Shown piece by piece: positions 23,965 through 32,236 of a stretch of 36,894 bases of DNA. The stretch lies in assembly GCA_030040495.1 (NCBI GenBank), contig JASHTP010000250.1:1-36894 (forward strand). Reading direction: 5' to 3'. The position numbers were made by a program, and so were the translations under genes. This DNA is from Alphaproteobacteria bacterium. GTDB lineage: Bacteria; Pseudomonadota; Alphaproteobacteria; ATCC43930; CGMCC-115725. The notes below the pieces were generated by a model that saw only the letters and a program-made list of their open reading frames with translations, searched no databases and was not told the origin of the DNA. Position 1 is the stretch's first letter; every line of letters starts with the position of its first letter.

Positions 23965-24840
23965 GTGGAACGCGATTTCGCCCGCTCCGACGCACGGCCG
24001 AAGGCCGCCACGCAGCGGCCCCGCTTCCCGCGGCGAAACCGGCCCCGCGCCGCTTCCGCCGGCCTCTCCCGATCGCCGCTCGCGCGCTTTCTCACGGCCA
24101 ACGGCAGTCGGTTGCCCAAATACGCGCAGCTGCGCCAGGCGCTCGCGGCGGCGATCGATGCCGGCTTCTGGAAATCGGGCGATCGCCTGCCGACCGAGAT
24201 CGAGCTCACCGACATGGTGCCCTACAGCCTCGGCACCGTGCAGAAGGGCGTGCGCGCGCTCGTCGAGGAAGGACGGCTGCTGCGCGTCAAGGGCCGCGGC
24301 ACCTTCGTCACGGCCGACCTCAAGGGCATCGCCCAGCCGTTTCTCCATGCGCGGTTCCTCGACGATGCCAGCGGCACCGTGCTGCCGCTGCACGCCAAGG
24401 TCGTCTCGCGGCGCCGGATCTCGGCGACGGGGCCGTGGTCGCAGCCGTTGCGGCAGCGAGGCGACAACATCGTGCGGCTCGAGCGCGAATTGCGCATCGC
24501 CGACGAGTTCGTCGTCTTCAGCCGCTTCTACATCAATGCCGACCGGTTCGGCGGCTTCGCCGCCAAGCCGCTCGCCGCGCTCCGGGACAGCAATCTGAAG
24601 CTGATGCTGGCGCGCGAGTACAATCTGCCGCCGATCACCTTCGCGCAGGACCTGACCTTCGTCAGGCTCGCCGGCGAGATCGCCCGCCATGTGCGCGCGC
24701 GGCCGGGAACCGAGGGCATCAAGCTCGCGATCACCGCCACCTGCCGCAAGTGGGACACGATCTATTTCCATGAGCTGTTCATTCCGCCCAACCGCCGGCG
24801 ACTGCTGCTGCCCGACCTCACGCTGCCGACCGGGCGCTGA
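23965..24840 (+). CDS. GntR-family (HutC/UTRA type) transcriptional regulator
   Basis: 291 residues from GTG at 23965. The first 45 residues are basic and low-complexity. The winged helix follows at about 50-118 (LPKYAQLRQALAAAIDAGFW, SGDRLPTEIELTDM, SLGTVQKGVRALVEEGRLLR, GRGTFV). The rest fits a UTRA effector domain (IVRLERELRIADEFVVFSRF near 150). HutC-subfamily regulators repress catabolic or uptake operons until a small molecule binds UTRA. It is divergent from the CoA-transferase/sulfatase/transporter operon and has an ACTATATAGT palindrome on each side of the shared promoter region. The true start could be internal because the N-terminal tail is unusual. Confidence 0.87.
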   Translation: MERDFARSDARPKAATQRPRFPRRNRPRAASAGLSRSPLARFLTANGSRLPKYAQLRQALAAAIDAGFWKSGDRLPTEIELTDMVPYSLGTVQKGVRALVEEGRLLRVKGRGTFVTADLKGIAQPFLHARFLDDASGTVLPLHAKVVSRRRISATGPWSQPLRQRGDNIVRLERELRIADEFVVFSRFYINADRFGGFAAKPLAALRDSNLKLMLAREYNLPPITFAQDLTFVRLAGEIARHVRARPGTEGIKLAITATCRKWDTIYFHELFIPPNRRRLLLPDLTLPTGR

Positions 24841-24993
24841 TGCCGCCCGGGCCGCGCGCTCGCACAGGCTGGCGCGTTCTCGCGGAAGTCGTCGCAGCGG
24901 TCGCGCGGCGCTCGTGCCACGGGGACGGACTCGGGCGCCTGACGCCGAACGCCCCTCTGTGCGCTCTTGCGGCAGAATGCTAGAAGGCTGGAC

Positions 24994-25034
24994 GGACGGC
25001 GGCAGAACGGCCGCCGTCCTGAGCCTCCTGGAGG
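24994..25034 (+). promoter_or_regulatory. Structured leader of the alpha/beta hydrolase gene
   Basis: A perfect hairpin with 10-bp arms GGACGGCGGC/GCCGCCGTCC and a 6-base loop occupies 24994-25019. Immediately after, CCTC-CTG-GAGG (25024-25034) folds onto the Shine-Dalgarno GGAGG, 7 bases before the ATG at 25042. The leader could limit translation or stabilise the message. The rest of the 201-base gap from 24841 shows no gene. Confidence 0.4.
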
Positions 25035-25041
25035 TCGTGCC

Positions 25042-26205
25042 ATGACATCGATCCTGCATGTCGGCTGGAGCGACGCTCTTCATCCCGACCCGAGTCTCAA
25101 CTTCCAGCTCAATCGATGGACCGCCTATGGCGGTGCCCGCTGGTTCGAGGATGTTCGTCCCGTCGTGCCGAAGCTGACCTCCTATGACGCCTGGAAAGAG
25201 ATTTTCGTCGCCCTCGGCGAGCAGGCTCTCGCCGACGGTCGCCCGTTCCATGCCGCGCTGCATTTCCGCAGCGCCGAGTTCTTCATGACGGTCGACGACT
25301 CGCGCAAGCGGCCACTCCGCGCGCGCCTGCTCCCGCTGCTGCGCGCGGAGTCCGGCGTCCCGGAGACCGCCCGCCGCTGGGTCCCCTTCGAGGGCGCGCG
25401 GCTCCCGGCCTGGCATCTCGTGCCGCCACGCTCGAAGGGGACGTTCGTCGTCTTCGGCGGGTTCGATTCCTACATCGAGGAATTCTTCCCGTTCCTCACC
25501 CGGATGCGCGACGACGGCTGGACCATCGTCGCCTTCGAAGGGCCCGGCCAGGGGACGGCGCTCGAAGAATCGAAGACCGTGCTGACCCCCGACTGGCACC
25601 GCCCGGTCGCCGCAATCCTCGACGCGTTCGGCCTCGACGACGTCACGCTCGTCGGCATCTCGCTCGGCGGCTGTCTGGTCATGCGGGCCGCGGCCTTCGA
25701 GCCGCGCGTCCGCCGCGTCATCGCGTGGGACATCCTGACGGACCTCTACGCCTGCTTCACCTTGACTTTGCCGCCCGCGCTGCGGAGCCTCGCCGACAAC
25801 GCCACGAACGCCGACGCCGCGGGCAAGCTCGATCTCGCGATCCGCGATGCCCAGACGCGGAGCCCCTTGCTCGACTGGGTGATGAAACAGGCGTATCACG
25901 TCCTCGGCTGCAAGAGTCCGAGCGAGGTGTTCGCCCGGGCGCGCAACTTCCATACGCGCGACGTCTCGCAGGGCGTGCAGCAGGACGTTCTCCTGATGGC
26001 GGGCGCGCAGGACCATTACGTGCCGCTGGATCAGCTCTTCGAGCAGGCGCGGATGCTGCCCGCCGCCCGCTCGACCACGATGCGCATCTTCACCAAGGAA
26101 GAGTACGCGCAGATGCACTGCCAGCTCGGCAACTTCCCGCTGGCCCTCGACCTCATGGAAAGCTGGGCCGAGGAGCGCACCCGCCCGCCGCGCGCCGTGG
26201 GATAG
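25042..26205 (+). CDS. Alpha/beta hydrolase (FrsA/dihydroxypseudooxynicotine hydrolase-like)
   Basis: 387 residues from ATG at 25042. An N-terminal helical region of about 125 residues precedes the alpha/beta core, where FVVFGGFDSYIEEFFPF near 135 leads to nucleophile GISLGG (Ser about 207), acid GAQDHYVP (Asp about 324) and His about 359 in AQMHCQLGN. A long helical N-terminal part plus this core resembles the family including 2,6-dihydroxypseudooxynicotine hydrolase and FrsA-like proteins, which cleave C-C or ester bonds. It follows the GntR gene by 201 bases behind a structured leader and may have its own promoter. Its substrate is unknown. Confidence 0.85.
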   Translation: MTSILHVGWSDALHPDPSLNFQLNRWTAYGGARWFEDVRPVVPKLTSYDAWKEIFVALGEQALADGRPFHAALHFRSAEFFMTVDDSRKRPLRARLLPLLRAESGVPETARRWVPFEGARLPAWHLVPPRSKGTFVVFGGFDSYIEEFFPFLTRMRDDGWTIVAFEGPGQGTALEESKTVLTPDWHRPVAAILDAFGLDDVTLVGISLGGCLVMRAAAFEPRVRRVIAWDILTDLYACFTLTLPPALRSLADNATNADAAGKLDLAIRDAQTRSPLLDWVMKQAYHVLGCKSPSEVFARARNFHTRDVSQGVQQDVLLMAGAQDHYVPLDQLFEQARMLPAARSTTMRIFTKEEYAQMHCQLGNFPLALDLMESWAEERTRPPRAVG

Positions 26206-26264
26206 CGGCCGGGCTTTCCTCTCCGGAGACGCGGCCGGCTTTTATCGGCTTATCAGTACGAACT

Positions 26265-27035
26265 CTAGCCCAAGGTCGCTTCGACCAGTTGCCATAGCGC
26301 CTCCGGCGCCTCGACATGCGGGTTGTGGCCGAGCCCGGGCAGGAGCACCGCGCCGGGATCGAAACGGCGCATCGCGTCGAGCGTCACCATCGGGTCGCGC
26401 TCGCCCGCGGCGAGCCGCAGCGGCGCGCGCATGGCGGCAATCACGCTCTCGATCGGCACGCCGACGACGGCGTTGACGCCGGGATCGGCGGCGAGGCGGA
26501 AGCCGCCCGCCTCTTCGACGATGCCGACGGCCGCCGCCGGCGAGTCCGGCGTGACCAGCCCCTTGAGGCCGGCGACGCGGAGATGGCGCTCGATCGCCTC
26601 CTCCCGCGTCGCGAAGCGCCGCACCGGCGCGCGCGCCAGCTCCCGCGCCCTCGCCGTCTCCTCCGCCGTCCAGGCGAGCTTGACGCCGAAGGCGACGACC
26701 CGGCGCACGACGACGCCGAACCACTGGCTGGCGAGCGCCATGGCGACGGCGCCGCCCATGGAGTGGCCGAGCGCCACAACCTCGTCGCCCTGCTCGAAGA
26801 GCCCCGCCACGTCGGCGGCATGCGCGCCGAAGCTGTAGGGCGCTCGATGCGCCGACCGGCCGTGGCCGCGCAGATCGGGAGCGAGCCAGCGCCCTTTCCA
26901 GCGCGCGGCGACGAGCGGGCGCAGCCCGTCCCACACCGCGGCGTTGGCGCCGAGCCCGTGCAGCAGCAGCAGCGCCGGACCGCCGCTGCCGCCGCTTTCG
27001 ACCCACAAACCCGGTCCCGGCGCCGGCCATGCCAT
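26265..27035 (-). CDS. Alpha/beta hydrolase (prolyl-oligopeptidase/haloperoxidase-like fold)
   Basis: 256 residues from ATG at 27035 (MAWPAPGPGLWVESGG). The oxyanion region is LLLLHGLGANAAVWDGL near 22, with PDLRGHGRSAH near 53, nucleophile GHSMGG near Ser 92, acid AGERDPMVT near 214 and His in GLGHNPHVEAPE near 238. This is a compact single-domain hydrolase with a complete triad, probably acting on an ester or lactone. Longer starts up to 27329 would run through the divergent promoter and are rejected. It converges on the previous hydrolase with a 59-base gap in which I see no clear terminator, and is divergent from the binding-protein gene at 27163. Confidence 0.83.
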   Translation of the reverse strand: MAWPAPGPGLWVESGGSGGPALLLLHGLGANAAVWDGLRPLVAARWKGRWLAPDLRGHGRSAHRAPYSFGAHAADVAGLFEQGDEVVALGHSMGGAVAMALASQWFGVVVRRVVAFGVKLAWTAEETARARELARAPVRRFATREEAIERHLRVAGLKGLVTPDSPAAAVGIVEEAGGFRLAADPGVNAVVGVPIESVIAAMRAPLRLAAGERDPMVTLDAMRRFDPGAVLLPGLGHNPHVEAPEALWQLVEATLG

Positions 27036-27162
27036 GCGCGACGGTAGGCGCGCCTCCTCCCGCCGGTCAATCGCCGCGGCGCGATAGGCGCATCGCGGCG
27101 TCTCGGTGTAGACTGGCCGCCGATCGCCGCGCCGTGACGACGGTTCGGCGCGGGAGGGGAGA

Positions 27163-28296
27163 ATGGGGGACACCGGGGCGCTCGGGCGGCGCCGTCTGCT
27201 GAAGGCCGGCGCGGCGAGCCTGGCGCTGGTCGCCACCCCACGCGCGCTCGGCATCGCCGCAACGGCCAACATTCCGGACAAGATCGTCATCGGCACGCTG
27301 CCCTTCAGCACCGAGGTCACCGCCTTCATCGGCGATGTCGACTATTTCAAGGAGCAGGGGCTTTCGGTCGAGCTGTTCCACGGCCAGGGCGGGCCGGCGG
27401 TGGTGCAGGCGCTGGTCGCCGGCAGCATCCCGCTGGGCGATGTCGGCGTCGGTCCGGCCCTGGTCGCCGCGGCGCGCGGCCTGCCGCTGCTGCAGCCTGC
27501 GCTCGGCGCCGTCGGCACGCCGAAGCAGCCCTTCAGCCGCATCATGGTGAAGGGCGGCTCGCCGATCGTCGAGGTGGCGCAGCTCCGCGGCAGGAAGCTG
27601 GCGCTGCACCAGCGCGGCACGATGGAGGATATCGGCCTCGCCGCGCTCAAGAAGACGCACGGCATCGGCCGCGAGGATCTCGAGATCGTGCTCGTGCCGG
27701 CGCCCGCCCAGCCGCAAGCGCTGGCGCAAGGGCTGGTCGACGCCATCTATGCGCTGCCGCCCGCCGACACCGTGGCCGAGCGACGCTTCGAGGCGCGCAC
27801 GCTGATCAACACCGCCGACTTCATTCCCTATATCGGCTACGGCACGCTCGCCATGCGCCGCGACTTCGTCGAGACCTATCCTGATGCGGCCAAGAAGGTG
27901 ATGAAGGCCTGGCTCGGCTTCTGCCGCTGGATCGACGACAATGCCGAGGCGGCGCGCAAGGTGAGCGACGCCAATCTCAACATCGACGCGGATCTGCGCG
28001 AGCATGTGCGGATTCCCTATTTCGTCCGCAACGGCCTGCCGGTGATGCCCAATGTCTGGCACGTCTACGAGATGCTGGTGGCCGGCAAGGTGATGGACGC
28101 GGCGAGCGATCCGGGCAAGCTCCTCGACGAGGCGGTGATCGAGCCGACCAAGCGCATCACGCTGCCGGCGCTCGACGAGCTCGGCTGGAGCAAGGACGCG
28201 GCGGTGCAGGACATGCTGCGCGCCGCCTATCCGCTGCTGCCCAAGCCGCCCGAGGCCTACTACGCCGAGTGGGAAATGAAGCTGCTGGCGATGTAG
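27163..28296 (+). CDS. Orphan ABC substrate-binding protein, NMT1/THI5-like, Tat-type leader
   Basis: 377 residues, ATG at 27163 with a GGGAGGGGAGA ribosome site. The N-terminus LGRRRLLKAGAASLALVATP is a twin-arginine-like signal. The mature region IVIGTLPFSTEVTAFIGDVDYFKEQGLSVELFHGQGG (shown here only as a landmark near 42-78) and VVQALVAGSIPLGDVGVGPA are NMT1/THI5-like features. No permease or ATPase is next to it, so it must borrow one; the similar transporter at 17647-20264 is a candidate. Downstream, 73 bases away, is an amidohydrolase that may act on the imported compound. Confidence 0.85.
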   Translation: MGDTGALGRRRLLKAGAASLALVATPRALGIAATANIPDKIVIGTLPFSTEVTAFIGDVDYFKEQGLSVELFHGQGGPAVVQALVAGSIPLGDVGVGPALVAAARGLPLLQPALGAVGTPKQPFSRIMVKGGSPIVEVAQLRGRKLALHQRGTMEDIGLAALKKTHGIGREDLEIVLVPAPAQPQALAQGLVDAIYALPPADTVAERRFEARTLINTADFIPYIGYGTLAMRRDFVETYPDAAKKVMKAWLGFCRWIDDNAEAARKVSDANLNIDADLREHVRIPYFVRNGLPVMPNVWHVYEMLVAGKVMDAASDPGKLLDEAVIEPTKRITLPALDELGWSKDAAVQDMLRAAYPLLPKPPEAYYAEWEMKLLAM

Positions 28297-28369
28297 CCGG
28301 GCGCGGCGGGCGTGACGCGGTTCGCGCCCGGTGGTAGCCTGGGCGCCAAGATACGAGGGAGGAGCGGCG

Positions 28370-29806
28370 ATGTCGGGTTTCGAGGGCTTCCCGGGCCGCG
28401 ACGTCCGCGCCCGGCTCGATCATCCCGTGATCGACGCCGACGCGCATGTCGTCGAATGCGACTTCGCCCATATGGATTTCGTGCGCGAGATCGCCGGCGA
28501 GGACGTCGCCAAGACGGTAATCGCGACGCGCGCCCATCACGGCCCCACCGTGCGCGGCTTCTGGTGGGGGCTGCCCTCGGGCGCCCACACCGGCGACCGC
28601 GCCATGGCGCAGCTGCCGCGCTATTTCCGCTCGCGCCTGGACGAGCTCGGCATCGACTTCGCGCATTGCTACACGACGCGCGGCCTGAGCCACGTCTATC
28701 TGCCCGACGAGGCGGCGCGGCGCGCCAGCTGCCGCGCGCTCAACATGCTCTATGCCGAGATGTTCGCCGAGGTGCGCGACCGGCTCAGGCCGGCGGCGGT
28801 GATCCCGACCTATACGCCGCAGGAGGCGATCGAGGAGCTCGAGTTCGCCGTGACCGAGCTCGGCCACAAGGCAGTGATGATCGGTACCGAGCTGCGCGGG
28901 CCGGGCCGGGCGGCGACCGGCAAGGACCCCTTCCTGCAGCCGACGCAGTCGACGCGCTCGATCGTGATGGATTCGCCGCACGACTACGATCCCTTCTGGC
29001 GCCGCTGCATCGAGCTCAAGGTGACGCCGGTCTGCCACACCTCCTCGCGCGGCATCGGCTACCGCGCCTCGCCGAGCAACTATGTCTTCAACCATCTCGG
29101 CGATTTTGCCGGCGGCGCCGAGTTCTTCTGCCGCTCGCTGATCTTCAGCGGGGTGACGCGGCGCTTCCCGCAGCTCAGCTTCGGCTTCCTCGAGGGCGGG
29201 GTCGGCTGGGCGGTCACGCTCCTCAACGACATCGTCGAGCACTGGGAGAAGCGCAACGTCGAGGCGATGGCCAAGAACCTCGACCCCGCGCTGCTCGACC
29301 TCGACCTCCTGGAGCGGCTCTTCCGCGACTTCGGCAGCCCGCGCCTCTCGCCCGAGCGCATCCGCGCCAATCCGCACGGCAACTTCATGATCGAACGGCC
29401 CGACCGCTTCGACGAGTTCGTCGCCTGCGCCTTGACCGAGCTGCGCCAGCTGCGCCAGCTCTTCGTCGAGCCGTTCTATTTCGGCTGCGAGGCCGACGAC
29501 CGCATGGTGTCGATCGCCTTCAACCGCCGGCTCAATCCCCTGGGCGCGACCTTGAAGCCGGTCTTCGGCTCCGACATCGGCCATTGGGACGTGCTCGATG
29601 CCACCAGCATCCTCACCGAGGCGTGGAGCCTGGTGAACGCCAAGCTGCTGACGCCGGAGAATTTCCGCGAGCTCACCTTCGTCAATCCCGCGATGATGCA
29701 CCTCTCCATGAACCCCGACTATTTCCGCGGCACCGTCGTCGAGGATGCCGCCGCGGCGCTGCTGCGCAGCATGCCGCGGGCGCAGGCGACGGAGGCGGCG
29801 GAATAG
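28370..29806 (+). CDS. Amidohydrolase family protein (amidohydrolase_2/ACMSD-like)
   Basis: 478 residues from ATG at 28370 with GGGAGGAG upstream. Metal-site landmarks of the amidohydrolase_2 family are DADAHVVE near 23-30, a central His in PVCHTSSRG near 225, and the C-terminal Asp in FGSDIGHWD near 400. Such enzymes hydrolyse or decarboxylate small carboxylates and are frequent in aromatic breakdown. The protein is longer than typical ACMSD (about 330-350), with extra segments around 60-90 and 290-350. It sits between the orphan binding protein and the dioxygenase in one orientation, so the three probably form an operon. Substrate unknown. Confidence 0.85.
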   Translation: MSGFEGFPGRDVRARLDHPVIDADAHVVECDFAHMDFVREIAGEDVAKTVIATRAHHGPTVRGFWWGLPSGAHTGDRAMAQLPRYFRSRLDELGIDFAHCYTTRGLSHVYLPDEAARRASCRALNMLYAEMFAEVRDRLRPAAVIPTYTPQEAIEELEFAVTELGHKAVMIGTELRGPGRAATGKDPFLQPTQSTRSIVMDSPHDYDPFWRRCIELKVTPVCHTSSRGIGYRASPSNYVFNHLGDFAGGAEFFCRSLIFSGVTRRFPQLSFGFLEGGVGWAVTLLNDIVEHWEKRNVEAMAKNLDPALLDLDLLERLFRDFGSPRLSPERIRANPHGNFMIERPDRFDEFVACALTELRQLRQLFVEPFYFGCEADDRMVSIAFNRRLNPLGATLKPVFGSDIGHWDVLDATSILTEAWSLVNAKLLTPENFRELTFVNPAMMHLSMNPDYFRGTVVEDAAAALLRSMPRAQATEAAE

Positions 29807-29817
29807 GGGCGCCGGCG

Positions 29818-30978
29818 ATGAAGCGACACCAACGCGCCGTCGCGGCCGATTATGGCCCGGAAGAAACGGCGATGCAGGCCTATCTGCGCAAGGGCGAGCG
29901 GCGCGCCTACGCGCTCGGCAATCGCGGCCCCATCCGGCTTACGCCGGAGGGCGCGGTGCATCCGGACATTCTCGACGCCTATTGGCGCTGCGGCTTCTAT
30001 GTCTTCGAAGGCGTGCTCGGGCGCGAGGAGCTGGCGGACATCGAGGCCGACCTCTTCGACATCCTCGATCGCCTGCCGACCGGGCGCGGCTCCGCGGTCG
30101 ACGCCAAAGGCCGTCCGGCGCTCGGCTCCGACCGCGCGGCGCCGACGCTGTTCTGGTCGAAGCCCCTGGGCGACCCGTTCGGCGGCACCAGCCTCGCCAA
30201 CGGACGGCACCCGGTGAAGATGTTCGAGCCGAAGCCGGCTTCGGACGCGCCGAAGGAGATCGTCTATCTGATCCTGGGGTCGCTGCAATTCTCGGATGCC
30301 GCCCTGCGCGTCTACGGCCACCCGCAGCTCCTGGCCGTCGCCGCTTCGGTCAATGGCGACGATTTCGTGCCGTTCAACGAGGCGCTGTTCATCAAGGAAC
30401 CGGGCCTCGGCGCCTCGGTCGCCTGGCATCGGGACGGTGTGACGCATTGGGAGAGCCCCGACTGGGACGAAGGCTCGCACGGCTTCAACTTCATGGCGCA
30501 GCTCTATGGCTGCACCCCCGCCAACGGCGTCTGGGTCGTGCCGGGCTCGCACAAGCGCCGGAAGATCGACATCAAGGCGATGGTGGCGGAGGCCGGCACC
30601 GAGCGGCTTCCCGACGCGGTGCCGATCATCTGCAAGCCGGGCGACGTCGCGATCACCAACCGGCAGGCGGTGCACGGCTCATTCGCCAACACGAGCCGCG
30701 ACTGGCGGGTCACGGTGAATTTCGGCTTCCACCGCCGCCGGTCGGTGCTTGGGGTCAAAGGCGGCGGCGTTCACAATGCGCCGGCGGTCTACGACGCGGA
30801 GCGCATCCGCCAGCGCGCGCGCCTCGTCGGCTATGCCATCGACGCGCGCCGGCGGCGCTTCCCCGACGAGGCGCCTTTCGTCTATCGGCCGCACGCCGCC
30901 GCGGGCGAGACCTGGCGCTGGGACGCGCAGGCTAAGGCGGGAATCAAGGACTACAACCTGCTCGATCTCAGCATCTGA
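29818..30978 (+). CDS. Phytanoyl-CoA dioxygenase family protein (Fe(II)/2-oxoglutarate oxygenase)
   Basis: 386 residues from ATG at 29818, 11 bases after the amidohydrolase stop. PhyH landmarks are YWRCGFYVFEGVLGREELAD near 54, the iron facial triad as HRD in VAWHRDGVTHW near 202, and the distal His in RQAVHGSFANTSRDWRVTVN near 285. The Arg that would hold 2-oxoglutarate is likely in DWRVTVNFGF. PNG and GVWVVPGSHK near 240 fit the fold. These enzymes hydroxylate acyl-CoAs, amino acids or natural products. Together with the amidohydrolase and the binding protein it suggests uptake and oxidative breakdown of one compound. The ribosome site is weak, so translation may be coupled. Confidence 0.87.
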   Translation: MKRHQRAVAADYGPEETAMQAYLRKGERRAYALGNRGPIRLTPEGAVHPDILDAYWRCGFYVFEGVLGREELADIEADLFDILDRLPTGRGSAVDAKGRPALGSDRAAPTLFWSKPLGDPFGGTSLANGRHPVKMFEPKPASDAPKEIVYLILGSLQFSDAALRVYGHPQLLAVAASVNGDDFVPFNEALFIKEPGLGASVAWHRDGVTHWESPDWDEGSHGFNFMAQLYGCTPANGVWVVPGSHKRRKIDIKAMVAEAGTERLPDAVPIICKPGDVAITNRQAVHGSFANTSRDWRVTVNFGFHRRRSVLGVKGGGVHNAPAVYDAERIRQRARLVGYAIDARRRRFPDEAPFVYRPHAAAGETWRWDAQAKAGIKDYNLLDLSI

Positions 30979-31084
30979 GCGCGCTGGGCCGTTCGGTGCG
31001 CGGCGCCGCACTGTGGCATAATGCGGCGCTTCCCAGCTCGACCGGGATCCGGCAGGGACGCAAGGACCTCGCGAGGCGACGCCG

Positions 31085-32014
31085 TTGACCGACAAGGACG
31101 CTGCCTCCATCGAATTGACCGCCGTCATCGTCGCGGTGACCGGCGACGAGCCGCGCGTCCTCACCATTCGCGGCGGCGGCGCGCTGCCCACCGGCGTGTT
31201 CGAATCGGGCCACCGGTCGCTTCAAACGGGCCTCAGATCGTGGGTCGAGCGCCAGACCCATCATCCCTTGGGCTATATCGAGCAGCTCTACACCTTCGCC
31301 GATCGCGACCGCATGGAGGGCGGCGCCGGCGGGCGCGTCATCTCGATCAGCTATCTCGGCCTGACCCGAGAGGGCCGCGCATCGGGAGAGCACGTGCCGG
31401 CCTGGGAGAGCTGGTATCGCTACTTTCCCTGGGAGGATTGGCGCAGCGGACCGTCGAGGTTGGTGGCGCGGGTTATCCTGCCGCGCTTGCGGCGCTGGGC
31501 GGCCGAGGCGACCGACGCCGCGACGCGACGCGACCGTGCCCGCCGCATCCGCGCCACCTTCGGAACGAGCGAAGAGACCTGGAACGAGGAGCTCGTGCTG
31601 CAGCGCTACGAGCTGCTCTACGAGGCCGGCCTCGTGCCCGAAGCAGCGCGGAGCGGCCCGAGGGCGGAGCCGGAGCTGCTCGGCCGGCGCATGGCCCACG
31701 ACCATCGCCGCATCCTCGCCACCGGCGTCGCCCGGCTCAGGGCCAAGATCAAATACCGCCCGGTCGTCTTCGAGCTGATGCCGCCGAGCTTCACCCTGCT
31801 GCAGCTCCAGCGCGCGGTCGAGGCGCTGGCCGGGCGCCGGCTGCACAAGCAGAACTTCCGCCGCCTCATCGACCAGCAGGGGCTGGTGGAGGAGACCGGC
31901 GAGATCGCGACCGCGACCGGCGGCCGGCCGGCCAAGCTGTTCCGCTTCCGGCGCGAGGTGCTGCTGGAGCGGGCGGTCGCCGGGACCAAGCTGCCGCTGT
32001 CCCGCTCGGCCTGA
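31085..32014 (+). CDS. nadQ: NadQ-type transcriptional regulator (Nudix-like domain plus winged helix)
   Basis: 309 residues from TTG at 31085 with GAGGCG upstream. The first 150 residues resemble a Nudix fold (IELTAVIVAVTGDEPRVLTI, LPTGVFESGHRSLQTGLRSW, YIEQLYTFADRD), but the Nudix box is degenerate, with RSWVER where hydrolases have REUxEE, so it should bind rather than cleave. The C-terminal wing helix is typical of NrtR-like regulators: FTLLQLQRAVEALAGRRLHK, QNFRRLIDQQGLVEETGE, GGRPAKLFRFRRE. To my knowledge COG4111 proteins called NadQ regulate nadABC in alphaproteobacteria. It lies 250 bases upstream of nadA, in front of two matching inverted repeats. Upstream, 30979-31084 holds a possible -10 CATAAT near 31017. 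Confidence 0.85.
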   Translation: MTDKDAASIELTAVIVAVTGDEPRVLTIRGGGALPTGVFESGHRSLQTGLRSWVERQTHHPLGYIEQLYTFADRDRMEGGAGGRVISISYLGLTREGRASGEHVPAWESWYRYFPWEDWRSGPSRLVARVILPRLRRWAAEATDAATRRDRARRIRATFGTSEETWNEELVLQRYELLYEAGLVPEAARSGPRAEPELLGRRMAHDHRRILATGVARLRAKIKYRPVVFELMPPSFTLLQLQRAVEALAGRRLHKQNFRRLIDQQGLVEETGEIATATGGRPAKLFRFRREVLLERAVAGTKLPLSRSA

Positions 32015-32162
32015 GGGGCCTGCATGACAGAGCTGCCCGTGGCGCGCGGCTGACGCGGCGGCGGCGCCGGAGACCCTCTAAGCGCCGGTCTTTGCAGCCA
32101 TTTCGCCGGCTGGCCGGAGCGCGGCGACGGGCCGGGCGGCGGTCTGGATCGGCCTTTGCCGC

Positions 32163-32190
32163 TTGACAGGCTTATGCTCAGCACTAGCAT
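32163..32190 (+). promoter_or_regulatory. Sigma-70-like promoter of nadABC
   Basis: A perfect TTGACA at 32163-32168 and TAGCAT at 32185-32190 are 16 bases apart, 74 bases before nadA. The spacer and -10 lie inside the first inverted repeat, which would let a bound repressor exclude RNA polymerase. The rest of the gap from 32015 shows no gene. Confidence 0.6.
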
Positions 32191-32192
32191 AA
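32172..32192. promoter_or_regulatory. NadQ-type operator, copy 1
   Basis: Perfect 7-bp arms TTATGCT and AGCATAA flank a 7-base spacer. The core ATGCT-N7-AGCAT has the same spacing as copy 2 at 32237-32253. It overlaps the nadA promoter. Assignment to NadQ comes from the adjacent regulator gene. Confidence 0.7.
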
Positions 32193-32200
32193 TACGTTAT

Positions 32201-32218
32201 CGGGCGGCCTGCCGCCCG
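32201..32218 (+). other. GC-rich stem-loop in the nadA leader
   Basis: CGGGCGGC and GCCGCCCG are perfect complements separated by two bases; in RNA a 7-bp stem with a 4-base loop is realistic. It lies between the two operators and is followed by GTTTATT. It might attenuate or stabilise the transcript, or be chance in GC-rich DNA. Confidence 0.35.
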
Positions 32219-32236
32219 GTTTATTCGGGCCGAGAA

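Noticed and set aside
23914..26118. 734-codon open frame on the minus strand
   Set aside because: It is antisense to the GntR and alpha/beta hydrolase genes and crosses their promoter region; no domain is visible.
26240..26258. TTATCGGCTTATCAG as a further copy of the TetR operator
   Set aside because: It is not an inverted repeat and lies between two convergent genes.
26206..26264. Intrinsic terminator between the convergent hydrolases
   Set aside because: There are GC-rich stretches and TTTT, but no stem followed by a T-run.
28157..29701. 514-codon open frame on the minus strand
   Set aside because: It is the shadow of the amidohydrolase gene on the opposite strand.
31010..31024. Possible third NadQ site (GGCATAATG) before the regulator itself
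   Set aside because: Only one half resembles the operator; the partner arm ATGCT is absent at the required distance.
31067..31076. CCTCGCGAGG palindrome just before the NadQ start
   Set aside because: Short GC-rich palindromes are expected by chance in this DNA and no second copy supports an operator.
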